From Renibacterium sp043789415 (GTDB lineage: Bacteria > Actinomycetota > Actinomycetes > Actinomycetales > Micrococcaceae), in assembly GCF_043789415.1 (NCBI RefSeq), contig NZ_JBDLLW010000001.1:1178001-1242000 (forward strand): a stretch of DNA of 64,000 nt, written 5' to 3'. Numbering within the stretch: the first letter of the stretch is position 1; each line of letters begins with the position of its first letter. A program made the position numbers and the translations under genes. Below the pieces are notes generated by a model that searched no databases, had not been told where the DNA came from, and saw nothing but the letters and a program-made list of their open reading frames with translations. Positions 41,401-50,548 of the stretch are shown here, in pieces.

Positions 41401-44400
41401 CGGAAGCCGGATCAACGCTCTTAGAGTCCTCCAGCTGTGGCACCGGGTTCGTCGTGCAATCCGGATTACCCGGCTCACAAGTCGCCGGCGGAGTCTCACC
41501 CGGATTCACCAGGAAGTTCCCCAGCACATTATCGCCACGAGAACCGTCAGCCTTGACCTTCACTTTATAGGTCACGGTGACGATCTGACCGGCGTTAAGA
41601 GTTCCCTTCACCGTGATCTTGCCATTAGCGCCGTCACTCACCGTCAGAGCAGCATTAGAAGCCACTGGGGCGGAGCTGATCGCTGCATCATCCAGCACCT
41701 TGCTCAGATCGTCGACCCGATCAACCGTGCCAGCAGCAGCACCGGTGTTCTTGAACGTCAAGGTATAGGTCAGCTCCTGACCAGCAAGTACCGTGGACCC
41801 GGAAGCCGGATCAACGCTCTTAGAGTCCTCCAGCTGTGGCACCGGGTTCGTCGTGCAATCCGGATTACCCGGCTCACAAGTCGCCGGCGGAGTCTCACCC
41901 GGATTCACCAGGAAGTTCCCCAGCACATTATCGCCACGAGAACCATCAGCTTTCACCTTGACCTTATAAGTCACGGTCACCGTCTGGTTGACGGCCAGGG
42001 TGCCTTTAATGGTGATCTTGCCGTCAGCGCCGTCACTCACTGTGAGCGCGGCATCCGAGGACGCCGGGGCCGAAGTGATGTCGGCGTCGTCGAGCACCTT
42101 CGTCAGATCGTCAACCTTGTCAACGTTCACCGGGGCCGCGCCGACATTCTTGAAGGTCAGCGTGTAGGTCAGCTCCTGACCAGCCACCACCGTCGAACCC
42201 GACGCCGGATCAACGCTCTTGAAATCTTCCAGCTGGGTGATCGGGTTGGTCGTGCAGTCCGGGTTGCCGGGCTCGCAGGTGGTCGGCGGAGTCTCCCCCG
42301 GATTGACCAGGAAGTTCCCCAGCACGTTATCGCCACGAGAACCGTCGGCTTTCACCTTCACCTTATAAGTCACCGTGACCGTCTGACCGGCAGCCAAGGT
42401 GCCCTTGACCGTGATCTTGCCATCAGAACCATTACTCACGGTCAGCGCGGCATCGGAAGAGACCGGGGCGGAAGAAATCGTCGCGTCATCCAGCACCTTG
42501 GTCAGATCGTCGACCCGGTCCACGGTGCCAGCAGCAGCACCGGTGTTCTTGAAGGTCAGCGTGTAGGTCAGCTCCTGTCCGGCGGACACCGAACTTCCCG
42601 AGGTGGGATCAACGCTCTTGGAGTCTTCCAGCTGTGGCACGGGGTTGGTCGTGCAGTCCGGGTTGCCGGGTTCGCAGGTCGCCGGAGGAGTCTCGCCCGG
42701 ATTCACCAGGAAGTTCCCCAGCACATTATCGCCACGAGAACCGTCAGCCTTGACCTTCACCTTATAAGTCACGGTCACCGTCTGACCGGCAGCCAAGGTG
42801 CCCTTGACCGTGATCTTGCCATCCGAACCATCGCTCACTACCAATGCAGCGTTCGACGCCGTTGGTGGGGCTGAGATGGTTGCGTCGTCGAGCACCTTGG
42901 TCAGGTCATCGACCCGATCCACACCCACCGGGGCCGCACCGACATTCTTGAAGGTCAAGGTGTAAGTCAGTTCCTGACCAGCCACCACGGTAGAACCCGA
43001 TGCCGGGTCAACGCTCTTGAAATCTTCCAGCTGGGTGATCGGGTTGGTGGTACAGTCCGGGTTGCCCGGTTCGCAGGTCGCAGGCGGAGTCTCCCCCGGA
43101 TTGACCAGGAAGTTCCCCAGCACATTATCGCCACGAGAACCGTCAGCCTTGACCTTCACTTTGTAGGTCACGGTCACCGTCTGACCGGCAGCGAGAGTTC
43201 CCTTCACAGTGATCTTGCCATCGGCACCATTGCTGACGGTCAGCGCGGCATCGGAGGAGACCGGTGCCGAGGTAATCTCGGCGTCGTCGAGCACCTTCGT
43301 CAGGTCATCCACCCGATCAACGCTGCCAGCAGCAGCACCGGTGTTCTTGAACGTCAGCGTGTAGGTCAGTTCCTGTCCGGCGGACACTGAACTTCCCGAG
43401 GCCGGATCAACAGACTTGGAATCCTCGAGCTGAGGAACCGGGTTGGTCGTGCAATCCGGATTACCCGGTTCGCAGGTTGCCGGCGGGGTCTCGCCCGGAT
43501 TGACCAGGAAGTTCCCCAGCACATTATCGCCACGAGAACCATCAGCCTTGACCTTCACCTTATAAGTCACGGTCACCGTCTGACCGGCGGCGAGAGTGCC
43601 CTTCACAGTGATCTTGCCGTCGGTACCATTGCTCACCACTAATGCAGCGTTCGAGGACACTGGGGCCGAGGAGATGGTCGCATCGTCGAGCACCTTCGTC
43701 AGGTCATCCACGCGATCAACGGTGCCAGCAGCAGCACCGGTGTTCTTGAAGGTCAGCGTGTAAGTCAGTTCCTGACCAGCCACCACCGTCGAACCCGACG
43801 CCGGGTTCACCGACTTCGAATCCTCGAGCTGTGGCACCGGGTTGGTGGTGCAATCCGGATTACCCGGCTCGCAGGTCGCCGGAGGAGTCTCCCCCGGATT
43901 GACCAGGAAGTTCCCCAGCACATTATCGCCACGAGACCCGTCAGCCTTCACCTTCACTTTATAGGTCACGGTGACCGTCTGACCGGCGGCGAGAGTGCCC
44001 TTCACGGTGATCTTGCCATCAGAACCATTACTCACCGTGAGCGCCGCATCAGAGGAGACCGGGGCCGAGGTGATCTCGGCGTCGTCAAGCACCTTCGTCA
44101 GATCGTCGACCCGATCAACGGTGCCAGCAGCAGCACCGGTGTTCTTGAAGGTCAGCGTGTAGGTCAGTTCTTGACCCGCCACTACGGTCGAACCAGATGC
44201 CGGGTTCACCGACTTCGAATCCTCGAGCTGTGGCACCGGGTTGGTGGTGCAATCCGGATTGCCCGGTTCGCAGGTTGCCGGCGGAGTCTCGCCCGGATTG
44301 ACCAGGAAGTTCCCGAGAATATTGTCCCCACGGGAGCCGTCAGGCTTGACCTTCACTTTGTAGGTCACGGTGACCGTTTGGCCTACCGCCAGGGTTCCCT

Positions 44401-46672
44401 TGATGGTGATCTTGCCGTCGGCACCGTTGCTCACCACTAATGCAGCGTTCGAGGACACTGGGGCCGAGGAGATGGTTGCGTCGTCGAGCACCTTGGTCAG
44501 GTCATCGATCCGATCCACACCCACCGGGGCCGCGCCGACGTTCTTGAAGGTCAGCGTGTAAGTCAGTTCCTGACCAGCCACCACCGTCGAGCCAGACGCC
44601 GGATCAACGCTCTTGAAGTCTTCCAGCTGGGTCACCGGGTTGGTCGTGCAATCCGGATTACCCGGTACACAGGTAGTCGGCGGAGTCTCCCCGGGATTCA
44701 CCAGGAAGTTGCCGAGAATATTGTCCCCACGAGAACCGTCGGCTTTCACCTTCACCTTATAAGTCACCGTGACCGTCTGACCGGCAGCCAAGGTGCCCTT
44801 CACAGTGATCTTGCCATCAGAACCGTTACTCACGGTCAAGGCAGGATCGGAAGAGACCGGAGCGGAACTGATCGTCGCGTCGTCCAGCACCTTCGTCAGA
44901 TCGTCCACCCGGTCCACCGTGCCAGCAGCAGCACCGGTGTTCTTGAACGTCAGCGTGTAGGTCAATTCCTGACCAGCCACCACCGAGGTGCCCGAAGCAG
45001 GATTCACGGACTTCGAATCCTCCAACTGCGGAACCGTCGTCGTGGTGGTGCAGTTCACATCGCCGGAACCGGCCTGGCAGTTGCTGCCGCCGGTGACGAT
45101 GTTCTTCAGGGTGTTATTACCCCGAGAACCATCGGCCTTGACCGTGACGCTGTAGTTCAGCGTGACAGTCGCACCAATGGCCAACGGGCCTGACCAGGAC
45201 AAGGTCGGAGCTGAGTAGCTGGGTGCCGGAGCGGTGCCGGGAGTTGCCGTGGCATCGTTATTGTAGTTCGCATCATCGAGCACATTGCTCAGATTGTCGG
45301 TGATCGATGCCGGGTTGCCGACGGTGTAAGGAACCTGGCCGGTATTGGTCAGTACCACCGAGTAGTTGACCTTATCCCCAGCTTTGGCATTCGGCTTATC
45401 TACGGTCTTCTTCACCGAAAAGGACTGTGGTTTGGCGACATTGGTGAAGGTGCACTCAACATTGCCACCGCTCGGATTATCGGAGCGGGGGTAGGTGAAG
45501 GAAGTGGTGATGCCGTTGCCGCTGGCCACCACGTCATTGCTATTGTTCAGGTCAATACAGCGGTAGCTGCTGACATAGTTGCTCAAGCTGGTGCTTCCGG
45601 CGGCGGTTTCACTCACCGTGTAGGTTCGGTTCTCCAGGGTGAGCACCGGTCCCGCTACTTGGCTCTGCACACCGTTGGCGGTGCCCGCAGTGGTCGCGGT
45701 GTTACCAGAACTAATACCGTTTCCGGTGATCTGCAAGCCGAATTGATCGGTCGGCAGGATGCGACCTTGCACATTCTTCTTGATGCTCAAGGTGTTCGGT
45801 GCAGCACAGCTGGCGAAGTCACTGGGCGAATAGCCGTTCGGCAACGTGAAGGTGCCGCTGATCGCGCCATTGCCGGGATCCACCCGGGTGACAACACTGC
45901 CGGAACTCACGTAGAGATAGCCGTCCGAGGCGAAAGCAATCGCGGGGCTATTGGTGCCGGAAGGCAGCACAGCCAGCGTGGTCAGGGAAATCGTAGCGTT
46001 ACCTGCGGTGGTGGGCACGGTTGAGGTGGCCCGGTACAACCGGTCGCCAGCGACGACATAAAGATTGCCGCTGGTATCGAAAGCGAAGTCACCGTTACCG
46101 CCAGCTGGCGCGAAATCGGGGGCAAGGGTACCGATTTTGCCGACCAAGGTCTGATTCACTGTGTCAAAGACGTAGACAGTGCCATTGGCCCCGGCGTTAG
46201 AGAGGTAGAACAAACCGTTGACCGGATTGATCGCTCCACGGATGGTGCGGTCGCCAAGGTTAGTGGGTATTTCGGTGTATGTTCCAGCCACCACGTCGTG
46301 AATCACGATCGGGTAGCGCTTAGAAGCATCATTGCGGTAGCTATAGGTGAATTTTCCATCCGCGGACATGCCCAGGCTGTTATCGCCGATCTGACCGGTG
46401 CTGATCGCGACCGGGCTGGTGGCACCGGTATCGGTATTGATCGCGGTCAGCACACCGTTACCGGTTGAGCTGCTGTTCACCGCGTAGATGGTACCGATAC
46501 AGCTCAGGGGCGGATTGACGGCCTCTGGAGCGGCGGGCAGGGCCTTGGCCGAGGAGGTACTAGCTGGGGTTGCCGCGGTAGCGGCCACCGGCATTGCGAC
46601 GAGCCCTAGAACGGCCACCGAGAGAACAATGAAAAAAGTGAAAATCCGTGACCATAGAGCATCGATGCGCAT
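38447..46672 (-). CDS. Giant LPXTG-anchored surface protein with 16 DUF11-type repeats
   Basis: 2741 aa. N-terminal signal peptide (MRIDALWSRIFTFFIVLSVA ... ATAATPA). Residues ~50-300 look like a beta-propeller (YAVNSSSTGNGVLTAINTDT, repeated DGYLYVSSG-like blades). Residues ~300-420 form a prealbumin-like domain (KKNVQGRILPTDQFGLQITG ... CTFTNV), then one divergent DUF11 unit (~420-545). From ~547 to ~2690 there are 16 repeats of ~133 residues with the core AGQELTYTLTFKN, DRVDDLTKVLDDA, GQTVTVTYKVKVKADGSRGD and CEPGNPDCTTNPVPQLEDSK. The C terminus is a sortase signal: LPNTG, hydrophobic helix, RRRKN. Likely a cell-wall stalk or adhesin. ATG 46672 has GGGGA upstream; a TTG 12 nt earlier is unlikely. 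No sortase gene lies in the window. Confidence 0.93.
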   Translation of the reverse strand: MRIDALWSRIFTFFIVLSVAVLGLVAMPVAATAATPASTSSAKALPAAPEAVNPPLSCIGTIYAVNSSSTGNGVLTAINTDTGATSPVAISTGQIGDNSLGMSADGKFTYSYRNDASKRYPIVIHDVVAGTYTEIPTNLGDRTIRGAINPVNGLFYLSNAGANGTVYVFDTVNQTLVGKIGTLAPDFAPAGGNGDFAFDTSGNLYVVAGDRLYRATSTVPTTAGNATISLTTLAVLPSGTNSPAIAFASDGYLYVSSGSVVTRVDPGNGAISGTFTLPNGYSPSDFASCAAPNTLSIKKNVQGRILPTDQFGLQITGNGISSGNTATTAGTANGVQSQVAGPVLTLENRTYTVSETAAGSTSLSNYVSSYRCIDLNNSNDVVASGNGITTSFTYPRSDNPSGGNVECTFTNVAKPQSFSVKKTVDKPNAKAGDKVNYSVVLTNTGQVPYTVGNPASITDNLSNVLDDANYNNDATATPGTAPAPSYSAPTLSWSGPLAIGATVTLNYSVTVKADGSRGNNTLKNIVTGGSNCQAGSGDVNCTTTTTVPQLEDSKSVNPASGTSVVAGQELTYTLTFKNTGAAAGTVDRVDDLTKVLDDATISSAPVSSDPALTVSNGSDGKITVKGTLAAGQTVTVTYKVKVKADGSRGDNILGNFLVNPGETPPTTCVPGNPDCTTNPVTQLEDFKSVDPASGSTVVAGQELTYTLTFKNVGAAPVGVDRIDDLTKVLDDATISSAPVSSNAALVVSNGADGKITIKGTLAVGQTVTVTYKVKVKPDGSRGDNILGNFLVNPGETPPATCEPGNPDCTTNPVPQLEDSKSVNPASGSTVVAGQELTYTLTFKNTGAAAGTVDRVDDLTKVLDDAEITSAPVSSDAALTVSNGSDGKITVKGTLAAGQTVTVTYKVKVKADGSRGDNVLGNFLVNPGETPPATCEPGNPDCTTNPVPQLEDSKSVNPASGSTVVAGQELTYTLTFKNTGAAAGTVDRVDDLTKVLDDATISSAPVSSNAALVVSNGTDGKITVKGTLAAGQTVTVTYKVKVKADGSRGDNVLGNFLVNPGETPPATCEPGNPDCTTNPVPQLEDSKSVDPASGSSVSAGQELTYTLTFKNTGAAAGSVDRVDDLTKVLDDAEITSAPVSSDAALTVSNGADGKITVKGTLAAGQTVTVTYKVKVKADGSRGDNVLGNFLVNPGETPPATCEPGNPDCTTNPITQLEDFKSVDPASGSTVVAGQELTYTLTFKNVGAAPVGVDRVDDLTKVLDDATISAPPTASNAALVVSDGSDGKITVKGTLAAGQTVTVTYKVKVKADGSRGDNVLGNFLVNPGETPPATCEPGNPDCTTNPVPQLEDSKSVDPTSGSSVSAGQELTYTLTFKNTGAAAGTVDRVDDLTKVLDDATISSAPVSSDAALTVSNGSDGKITVKGTLAAGQTVTVTYKVKVKADGSRGDNVLGNFLVNPGETPPTTCEPGNPDCTTNPITQLEDFKSVDPASGSTVVAGQELTYTLTFKNVGAAPVNVDKVDDLTKVLDDADITSAPASSDAALTVSDGADGKITIKGTLAVNQTVTVTYKVKVKADGSRGDNVLGNFLVNPGETPPATCEPGNPDCTTNPVPQLEDSKSVDPASGSTVLAGQELTYTLTFKNTGAAAGTVDRVDDLSKVLDDAAISSAPVASNAALTVSDGANGKITVKGTLNAGQIVTVTYKVKVKADGSRGDNVLGNFLVNPGETPPATCEPGNPDCTTNPVPQLEDSKSVDPASGSTVLAGQELTYTLTFKNTGAAAGTVDRVDDLSKVLDDAAISSAPVASNAALTVSDGANGKITVKGTLNAGQIVTVTYKVKVKADGSRGDNVLGNFLVNPGETPPATCEPGNPDCTTNPVPQLEDSKSVDPASGSTVLAGQELTYTLTFKNTGAAAGTVDRVDDLTKVLDDATISSAPVSSDPALTVSNGSDGKITVKGTLAAGQTVTVTYKVKVKADGSRGDNVLGNFLVDPGETPPTTCEPGNPDCTTNPVPQLEDSKSVDPASGTAVSAGRELTYTLTFKNTGAAAGTVDRVDDLTKVLDDAEITSAPVSSDPALTVSDGSDGKITVKGTLAAGQTVTVTYKVKVKADGSRGDNILGNFLVNPGETPPTTCVPGNPDCTTNPVTQLEDFKSVDPASGSTVVAGQELTYTLTFKNVGAAPVGVDRVDDLSKVLDDATITSAPVASDAALTVSDGADGKITIKGTLAINQTVTVTYKVKVKADGSRGDNILGNFLVNPGETPPATCEPGNPDCTTNPVPQLEDSKSVDPASGSTVVAGQELTYTLTFKNTGAAAGTVDRVDDLTKVLDDAEITSAPASSDAVLTVSDGADGKITVKGTLAAGQTVTVTYKVKVKPNGSRGDNVLGNFLVNPGETPPTTCEPGNPDCTTNPVPEVTDSKSVNPESRSTVVAGQELTYTLTFKNTGAAIGGVDRVDDLTKVLDDASLISAPAASDPALSVTDGKNGQIVIKGDLKPGQIVTVTYKVKVKADGSRGDNVLANFLLNPGQQPPTSCEAPAPAQPGGRGLSRAAATPQPVHCTTNPVPQLQDFKSVDPASTTPVKAGQELTYTLTFKNVGAAAGTVNRVDDLSKVLDDAALISAPTSSDPALTVSDGSNGKITVKGSLAAGQTVTVTYKVKVNPDSSKGDNVLANFLLNPGDTPPAVCAPKDPHCTTNPKVPGVVPPVKPNLPNTGAEGLMPMLVTALGAFLLGILLLLGFGLRRRKN
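38600..45030 (-). repeat. Array of sixteen ~399-bp coding repeats
   Basis: The repeat phase is read from the phrase encoding CTTNPVPQLEDSK, which recurs every ~399 bp. Units fall into two subtypes: most have KNTGAAAGTVDRVDD and LEDSK; units 2, 6, 8 and 13 have KNVGAAPVGVDRVDD-like text and LEDFK. The last two (C-terminal) units are the most divergent, as in arrays that grow in the middle. Confidence 0.9.
41007..41944 (-). repeat. Exact 399-bp tandem duplication within the DUF11 array
   Basis: By eye, every base of 41007-41545 matches the base 399 positions further on (41406-41944), with divergence at both edges (41006 and 41945). Repeats 9 and 10 of the protein are therefore identical. This indicates a very recent unequal exchange, or gene conversion. 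Confidence 0.85.
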
Positions 46673-46925
46673 GCGTTTCCCCAATTAGTATTCGTTCGTA
46701 GAGTCCTGAGCTATTGCGGGAGGTGAATTTCACGGCCCCAACCCGTAACGAAATTACACCCCGACAAATGATAGCAGACGTATATGACTGAAATTCATTT
46801 GGCAGGAAGCCAGCGTCTCCTAGCGCAATAATCTGGCTGAGCTGAGCCGCCCCCAAACCGCCTCTTCCGCCGAGCCGATCCCGGTAATAGTGGAATTTGC
46901 TGGAAGCAACTGATGTTATTGCTGT

Positions 46926-47894
46926 GTGAGCCGTCCCCCATTCGCAGCTTCCGCAGCGGTCTCCAAATCAGAGAATTCCAGTCTCGGCGTGCTCTACGGG
47001 ATCGCCGCCTACGGTCTGTGGGGATTGCTGCCGATCTACTTCGTGATGCTCAAACCAGCGGATTCCGTGGAGATTGTCGCCAATAGGGTTCTCTTTTCCT
47101 TGGTTTTTTGCGCTCTGCTGCTCACCGTGACCAAGGGCTGGCCGGCTTTCTCGCACGTCGTGCGATCGCCTCGGCTGCTGGGCACTCTGGCGGTTGCCGC
47201 GGTCTTGATCGCGATCAACTGGCTCACCTACACCTACGGTGTCACCACGGGTCACGCGATTGAGAGTTCGCTCGGTTACTTCATCAACCCGCTGGTTTCG
47301 GTCTTGCTCGGCGTCCTGGTACTCAAGGAACGGCTACGGCCTCTGCAATGGCTGGCGGTCGGCATCGGCTTTGCCGCCGTGGTGGAGCTCACCGTCGCTT
47401 ATGGGCAGCTGCCCTGGATCGCCCTGGTACTGGCATTGAGCTTCGGAGTCTACGGTTTCGTGAAGAAGAGAGTGGGCCCGCGTGTGACGGCGGTGACCTC
47501 CTTGAGCGTGGAGACCGCCCTGCTCGCGCCGATCGCGGCAGCGGTGATGGTAGTGCTGACCCTCAATGGCAGCGCGACCCTGGGTTCTGCCGGTGCCGGG
47601 CATTTCTGGTGGATGGCGGCTTCCGGGGTAATCACCGCAGTTCCGCTGCTGTTCTTCGGTGCCTCAGCCCGCAGATTATCGATGACCACCATCGGACTCC
47701 TGCAATACTTCGCCCCGGTACTGCAGTTCCTGATCGCGGTGCTGTTCCTCAATGAGCAGATGAGCCTGGAACGCTGGATCGGTTTCGGCGTGGTCTGGCT
47801 GGCCCTTCTGGTGCTGACCATCGATATGCTGCTGACCGTGCGCAATCACGCCGCGCTGCGCCGGGAAGCAGCTACGGCATCTACCGAGACTTAG
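46926..47894 (+). CDS. rarD: EamA-family transporter RarD
   Basis: 322 aa, ten membrane spans. RarD hallmarks: GVLYGIAAYGLWGLLPIYFV, the VLFSLVF/INWLTYTYGVTTGHAIESSLGYFINPLVSVLLGVLVLKERL block and a second EamA repeat ending LQFLIAVLFLNEQMSLERWI. Putative drug/metabolite exporter of unknown substrate. GTG start at 46926 without a clear ribosome site. The stop overlaps the convergent USP gene stop by 4 nt. The 240-bp gap to the surface-protein gene contains nothing recognised. Confidence 0.9.
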   Translation: MSRPPFAASAAVSKSENSSLGVLYGIAAYGLWGLLPIYFVMLKPADSVEIVANRVLFSLVFCALLLTVTKGWPAFSHVVRSPRLLGTLAVAAVLIAINWLTYTYGVTTGHAIESSLGYFINPLVSVLLGVLVLKERLRPLQWLAVGIGFAAVVELTVAYGQLPWIALVLALSFGVYGFVKKRVGPRVTAVTSLSVETALLAPIAAAVMVVLTLNGSATLGSAGAGHFWWMAASGVITAVPLLFFGASARRLSMTTIGLLQYFAPVLQFLIAVLFLNEQMSLERWIGFGVVWLALLVLTIDMLLTVRNHAALRREAATASTET

Positions 47895-48766
47895 ACGGTG
47901 GAATCCACCCGCTCATAATCGCGCGGCACTACGACCATCGGCACCGGGAGGGCCCGCAGCACCTTATTTGCGGTGCTGCCCAGGAACAATAGATTCTTCT
48001 GTGCTAGGCGTGAAGAACCGACAATGACCACTTCACCGTCGTCCCAACCGATGGAGTCGATGGCGGCCTCAATGCTGCGGCCATGAGCCAAGGTTGCGGT
48101 GGCCTGGCCCTCGTGCAGCCGGGCAGCCGCCATCGCCAAAACCGTATTAACGTGCTGCCGAGCGGGGCTCAGCGGGTTATCCAGTTCAAATTCCTGCTGT
48201 TTGAGCTCGTCCAGTTCGAGCAGCGAAACCAGTCGTAGTGGCACCCCGCGCCGCGCCGCTGATTCGATCGCGACGTCGATAGCGGCCTGAGCGCCCTGCC
48301 GGGTACCCACCATGAGGGTCAGTCGGGTCAGCGGTTCCCGGCGCTGGTATCCACGAGGAGCCAACGCCACCGGAACGGGGGAAGCGTGCAGCAGGCCATT
48401 GGCGATGGAGCCGACCGTGAACCGCTTGAAAAGCCCATTGCTGGTGGCACCGATCACGATCAGACCGGCCTGGTACTCTACGGCGGCCTCGATCAGTCCG
48501 GCGGCAAAGGAATCGGCTTCCCGGACGTGGAACTCGGCCTCGACGTCGTCCGGCACCTCTTTGAGCGCCTTGCCTCGCGCGATCAGTACCGCCTGATCGG
48601 CGGGGCTGAGCAACTCCCCACCCGGGGTGACAGCCTGATACGGGTTGTCCTCATTGAAGACATAAACCACATCCAGTGCGGCGCCCTGAGTCCGTGCAAT
48701 GGCAGAGGCCAGCGCAATCGCATCGGCACCGCGTTCATTCGGAGTGTATCCAACCACGTATCGCAT
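47891..48766 (-). CDS. Universal stress protein, tandem USP domains
   Basis: 291 aa with two USP domains. Each ends in the nucleotide-binding pattern G-2X-G-9X-G-(S/T): VIGATSNGLFKRFTVGSIAN (residues ~105-125) and IVGSSRLAQKNLLFLGSTAN (~249-268). Binds ATP in related proteins and assists survival under stress. Convergent with rarD. Confidence 0.9.
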   Translation of the reverse strand: MRYVVGYTPNERGADAIALASAIARTQGAALDVVYVFNEDNPYQAVTPGGELLSPADQAVLIARGKALKEVPDDVEAEFHVREADSFAAGLIEAAVEYQAGLIVIGATSNGLFKRFTVGSIANGLLHASPVPVALAPRGYQRREPLTRLTLMVGTRQGAQAAIDVAIESAARRGVPLRLVSLLELDELKQQEFELDNPLSPARQHVNTVLAMAAARLHEGQATATLAHGRSIEAAIDSIGWDDGEVVIVGSSRLAQKNLLFLGSTANKVLRALPVPMVVVPRDYERVDSTV

Positions 48767-48792
48767 ATCCGAACCTTACCTGCTAATTCACA

Positions 48793-48838
48793 GGCTGTCC
48801 CGGCTTTGAAACGATGTCGCCCAAAAGCCGGAACAGCC
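48793..48838 (-). terminator. Hairpin terminator after gabT
   Basis: GGCTGTCCCGGCTTT / AAAGCCGGAACAGCC, 15-bp stem with one mismatch, 11 nt after the gabT stop on the minus strand. Confidence 0.7.
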
Positions 48839-48849
48839 CGCTGGCCCGG

Positions 48850-50208
48850 TTAGGCCTTGCGAATGGCCTCCTCAAGCACGTCGAGGCCATCGGCGAGCAA
48901 CTCCTCGCTGATCACCAGGGGTGGCAGCAGCCGGACCACATTGCCATAGGTACCGCAGGTCAGGATGACCACACCGGCCTGCAGACAGGCAGCGGCAATC
49001 GCTTTGGTAGCTTCCGGATGGGGTTCCTTGGTGGTCTGCGCGGTGCCCGGCTTGACGAGTTCGACGGCGAGCATGGCTCCGCGGCCCCGGATGTCGCCGA
49101 TGATGCCCTGCGCCCCCAGCTCTTCGGCGAGCTTGTGCAAACGGCCCAGCACCAGATCCTCAATCCGCTGTGCGCGGGAGTTGAGGTCGTACTCCTCCAT
49201 CGAGCGGATCGCGGCCAAGGCAGCAGCGCACGCAATCGGGTTGCCGCCATAGGTGCCGCCGAGGCCGCCGGGGTGCACGGCGTCGAGCAGTTCCGCCCGA
49301 CCGGTCACCGCGCTGAGCGGCAGACCGCCCGCGATGCCCTTCGCCATGGTGATCAGGTCGGGCACCACGCCCTCGTGCTGACTGGCGAACCAGGCACCGG
49401 TGCGGCAGAAGCCGGACTGCACTTCATCGGCGATGAAGACGATGCCCTTCTCCTTGGCCCAGGTAGCCAGAGTCGGCAGGAAACCCTCGGCGGGAACGAT
49501 GAAGCCGCCTTCGCCCTGCACCGGTTCAATCAGCAGGGCCGCCACTTGGTCACCACCGATCTGCTTCTCGATCATCGTGATGGCGCGCTGCGCAGCCTCT
49601 TCACCTTTGATGTCCGCTTCCTCACGGTACGGGTAGCTCATCGGCACCCGGTAGATTTCCGGCGCGAAGGGACCGAACCCGGTCTTATAGGGCATCGCCT
49701 TCGCGGTGAGCGCCATGGTCAGGTTGGTGCGTCCGTGATAGGCGTGGTCGAAGGCGACGACGGCGTCCCGGCCGGTGGCCAGCCGGGCGATCTTCACCGC
49801 GTTCTCCACTGCTTCGGCGCCGGAGTTGAACAGCACCGAACGCTTCTCATGATCGCCGGGGGTCAGCCGGGCGAGTTCCTCGGCGAGCTGCACATAGCCC
49901 TCGTAGGGGGTGACCATGAAGCAGGTATGAGTGAAGTGCGCAGCCTGCTCGGCAACTGCCCCGACGACGGCGGCGTCCGAAGCGCCCACCGAGGTCACCG
50001 CGATTCCGGACCCCAGGTCGATGAACGAATTGCCGTCCACGTCGTGGATGATGCCGCCGTCGGCGTCGGCCACGTAGACCGGCACGCTCGAAGCGACGCC
50101 GCCCGCCACGACCTTCTTCCGCCGCTCGGCGAGCGCCGCCGACTTAGGCCCAGGGAAGTCGCCCAGAATCCTGCGCTTCTGTTCGAGTCGGTACTGAATA
50201 TCTGCCAT
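48850..50208 (-). CDS. gabT: 4-aminobutyrate aminotransferase (class III PLP)
   Basis: 452 aa. Class III aminotransferase: NSGAEAVENAVKIAR, AYHGRTNLTMALTAK, FIADEVQSGFCRTGAWFA, and the PLP lysine in LITMAKGIAGGLPLSAVTGR (residue ~294); LGGTYGGNPIACAAALA follows. Transfers the amino group of GABA to 2-oxoglutarate. The aldehyde dehydrogenase upstream and the divergent PucR regulator support a GABA/putrescine route. ATG with AAAGG upstream. Confidence 0.92.
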   Translation of the reverse strand: MADIQYRLEQKRRILGDFPGPKSAALAERRKKVVAGGVASSVPVYVADADGGIIHDVDGNSFIDLGSGIAVTSVGASDAAVVGAVAEQAAHFTHTCFMVTPYEGYVQLAEELARLTPGDHEKRSVLFNSGAEAVENAVKIARLATGRDAVVAFDHAYHGRTNLTMALTAKAMPYKTGFGPFAPEIYRVPMSYPYREEADIKGEEAAQRAITMIEKQIGGDQVAALLIEPVQGEGGFIVPAEGFLPTLATWAKEKGIVFIADEVQSGFCRTGAWFASQHEGVVPDLITMAKGIAGGLPLSAVTGRAELLDAVHPGGLGGTYGGNPIACAAALAAIRSMEEYDLNSRAQRIEDLVLGRLHKLAEELGAQGIIGDIRGRGAMLAVELVKPGTAQTTKEPHPEATKAIAAACLQAGVVILTCGTYGNVVRLLPPLVISEELLADGLDVLEEAIRKA

Positions 50209-50284
50209 CTTCGTGCCTTTCAGGTCTATGGAAAATCGAGTTGCTCATTGGGGTAGCGCGTGTTCTGGTCGGGGCGCTGGCTTT

Positions 50285-50513
50285 CCGCCGCTTAGACACG
50301 GTCTTCGCCTGTCGACTTCGTCGCCATGCGGTGATCCCGCGATGCGCGGCTACAAAAACCAGCTTCCCCACCATTGGTCACGGAGGTGTTTCCGAAAGCC
50401 GCGCATCGCGACCCCGAGCGTGGCGCTAAGAGAGCAAACAGGGTTCCCTGGCCGAGCTTGCGAGGTTAGGGAGTTTGCGAACGGCGACACGGTGGATCGT
50501 GTCTAAGCGGCGG
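50285..50513. mobile_element. Nested inverted-repeat element (MITE-like or structured RNA)
   Basis: A 229-bp segment bounded by perfect 16-bp inverted repeats CCGCCGCTTAGACACG (50285-50300) and CGTGTCTAAGCGGCGG (50498-50513). Nested inside are 13-bp arms GCGATGCGCGGCT (50339-50351) and AGCCGCGCATCGC (50397-50409). It lies in the 340-bp gap between the aldehyde dehydrogenase and gabT and has no credible ORF. No clear target-site duplication is seen, so the MITE call is tentative. Confidence 0.45.
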
Positions 50514-50548
50514 GGAAACACCATAGTGACCAAAGACGTCATCTGGAA

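Noticed and set aside
39782..42874. Long open frames on the plus strand (269 and 745 codons) opposite the surface-protein gene
   Set aside because: They are antisense products of the coding repeat array; the same frame stays open in each unit because the repeats are alike. Amino acid composition is Arg/His/Gln-rich and no ribosome sites or domains are present.
38600..45030. CRISPR or satellite array
   Set aside because: The repeats are 399 bp, coding and in frame throughout one ORF.
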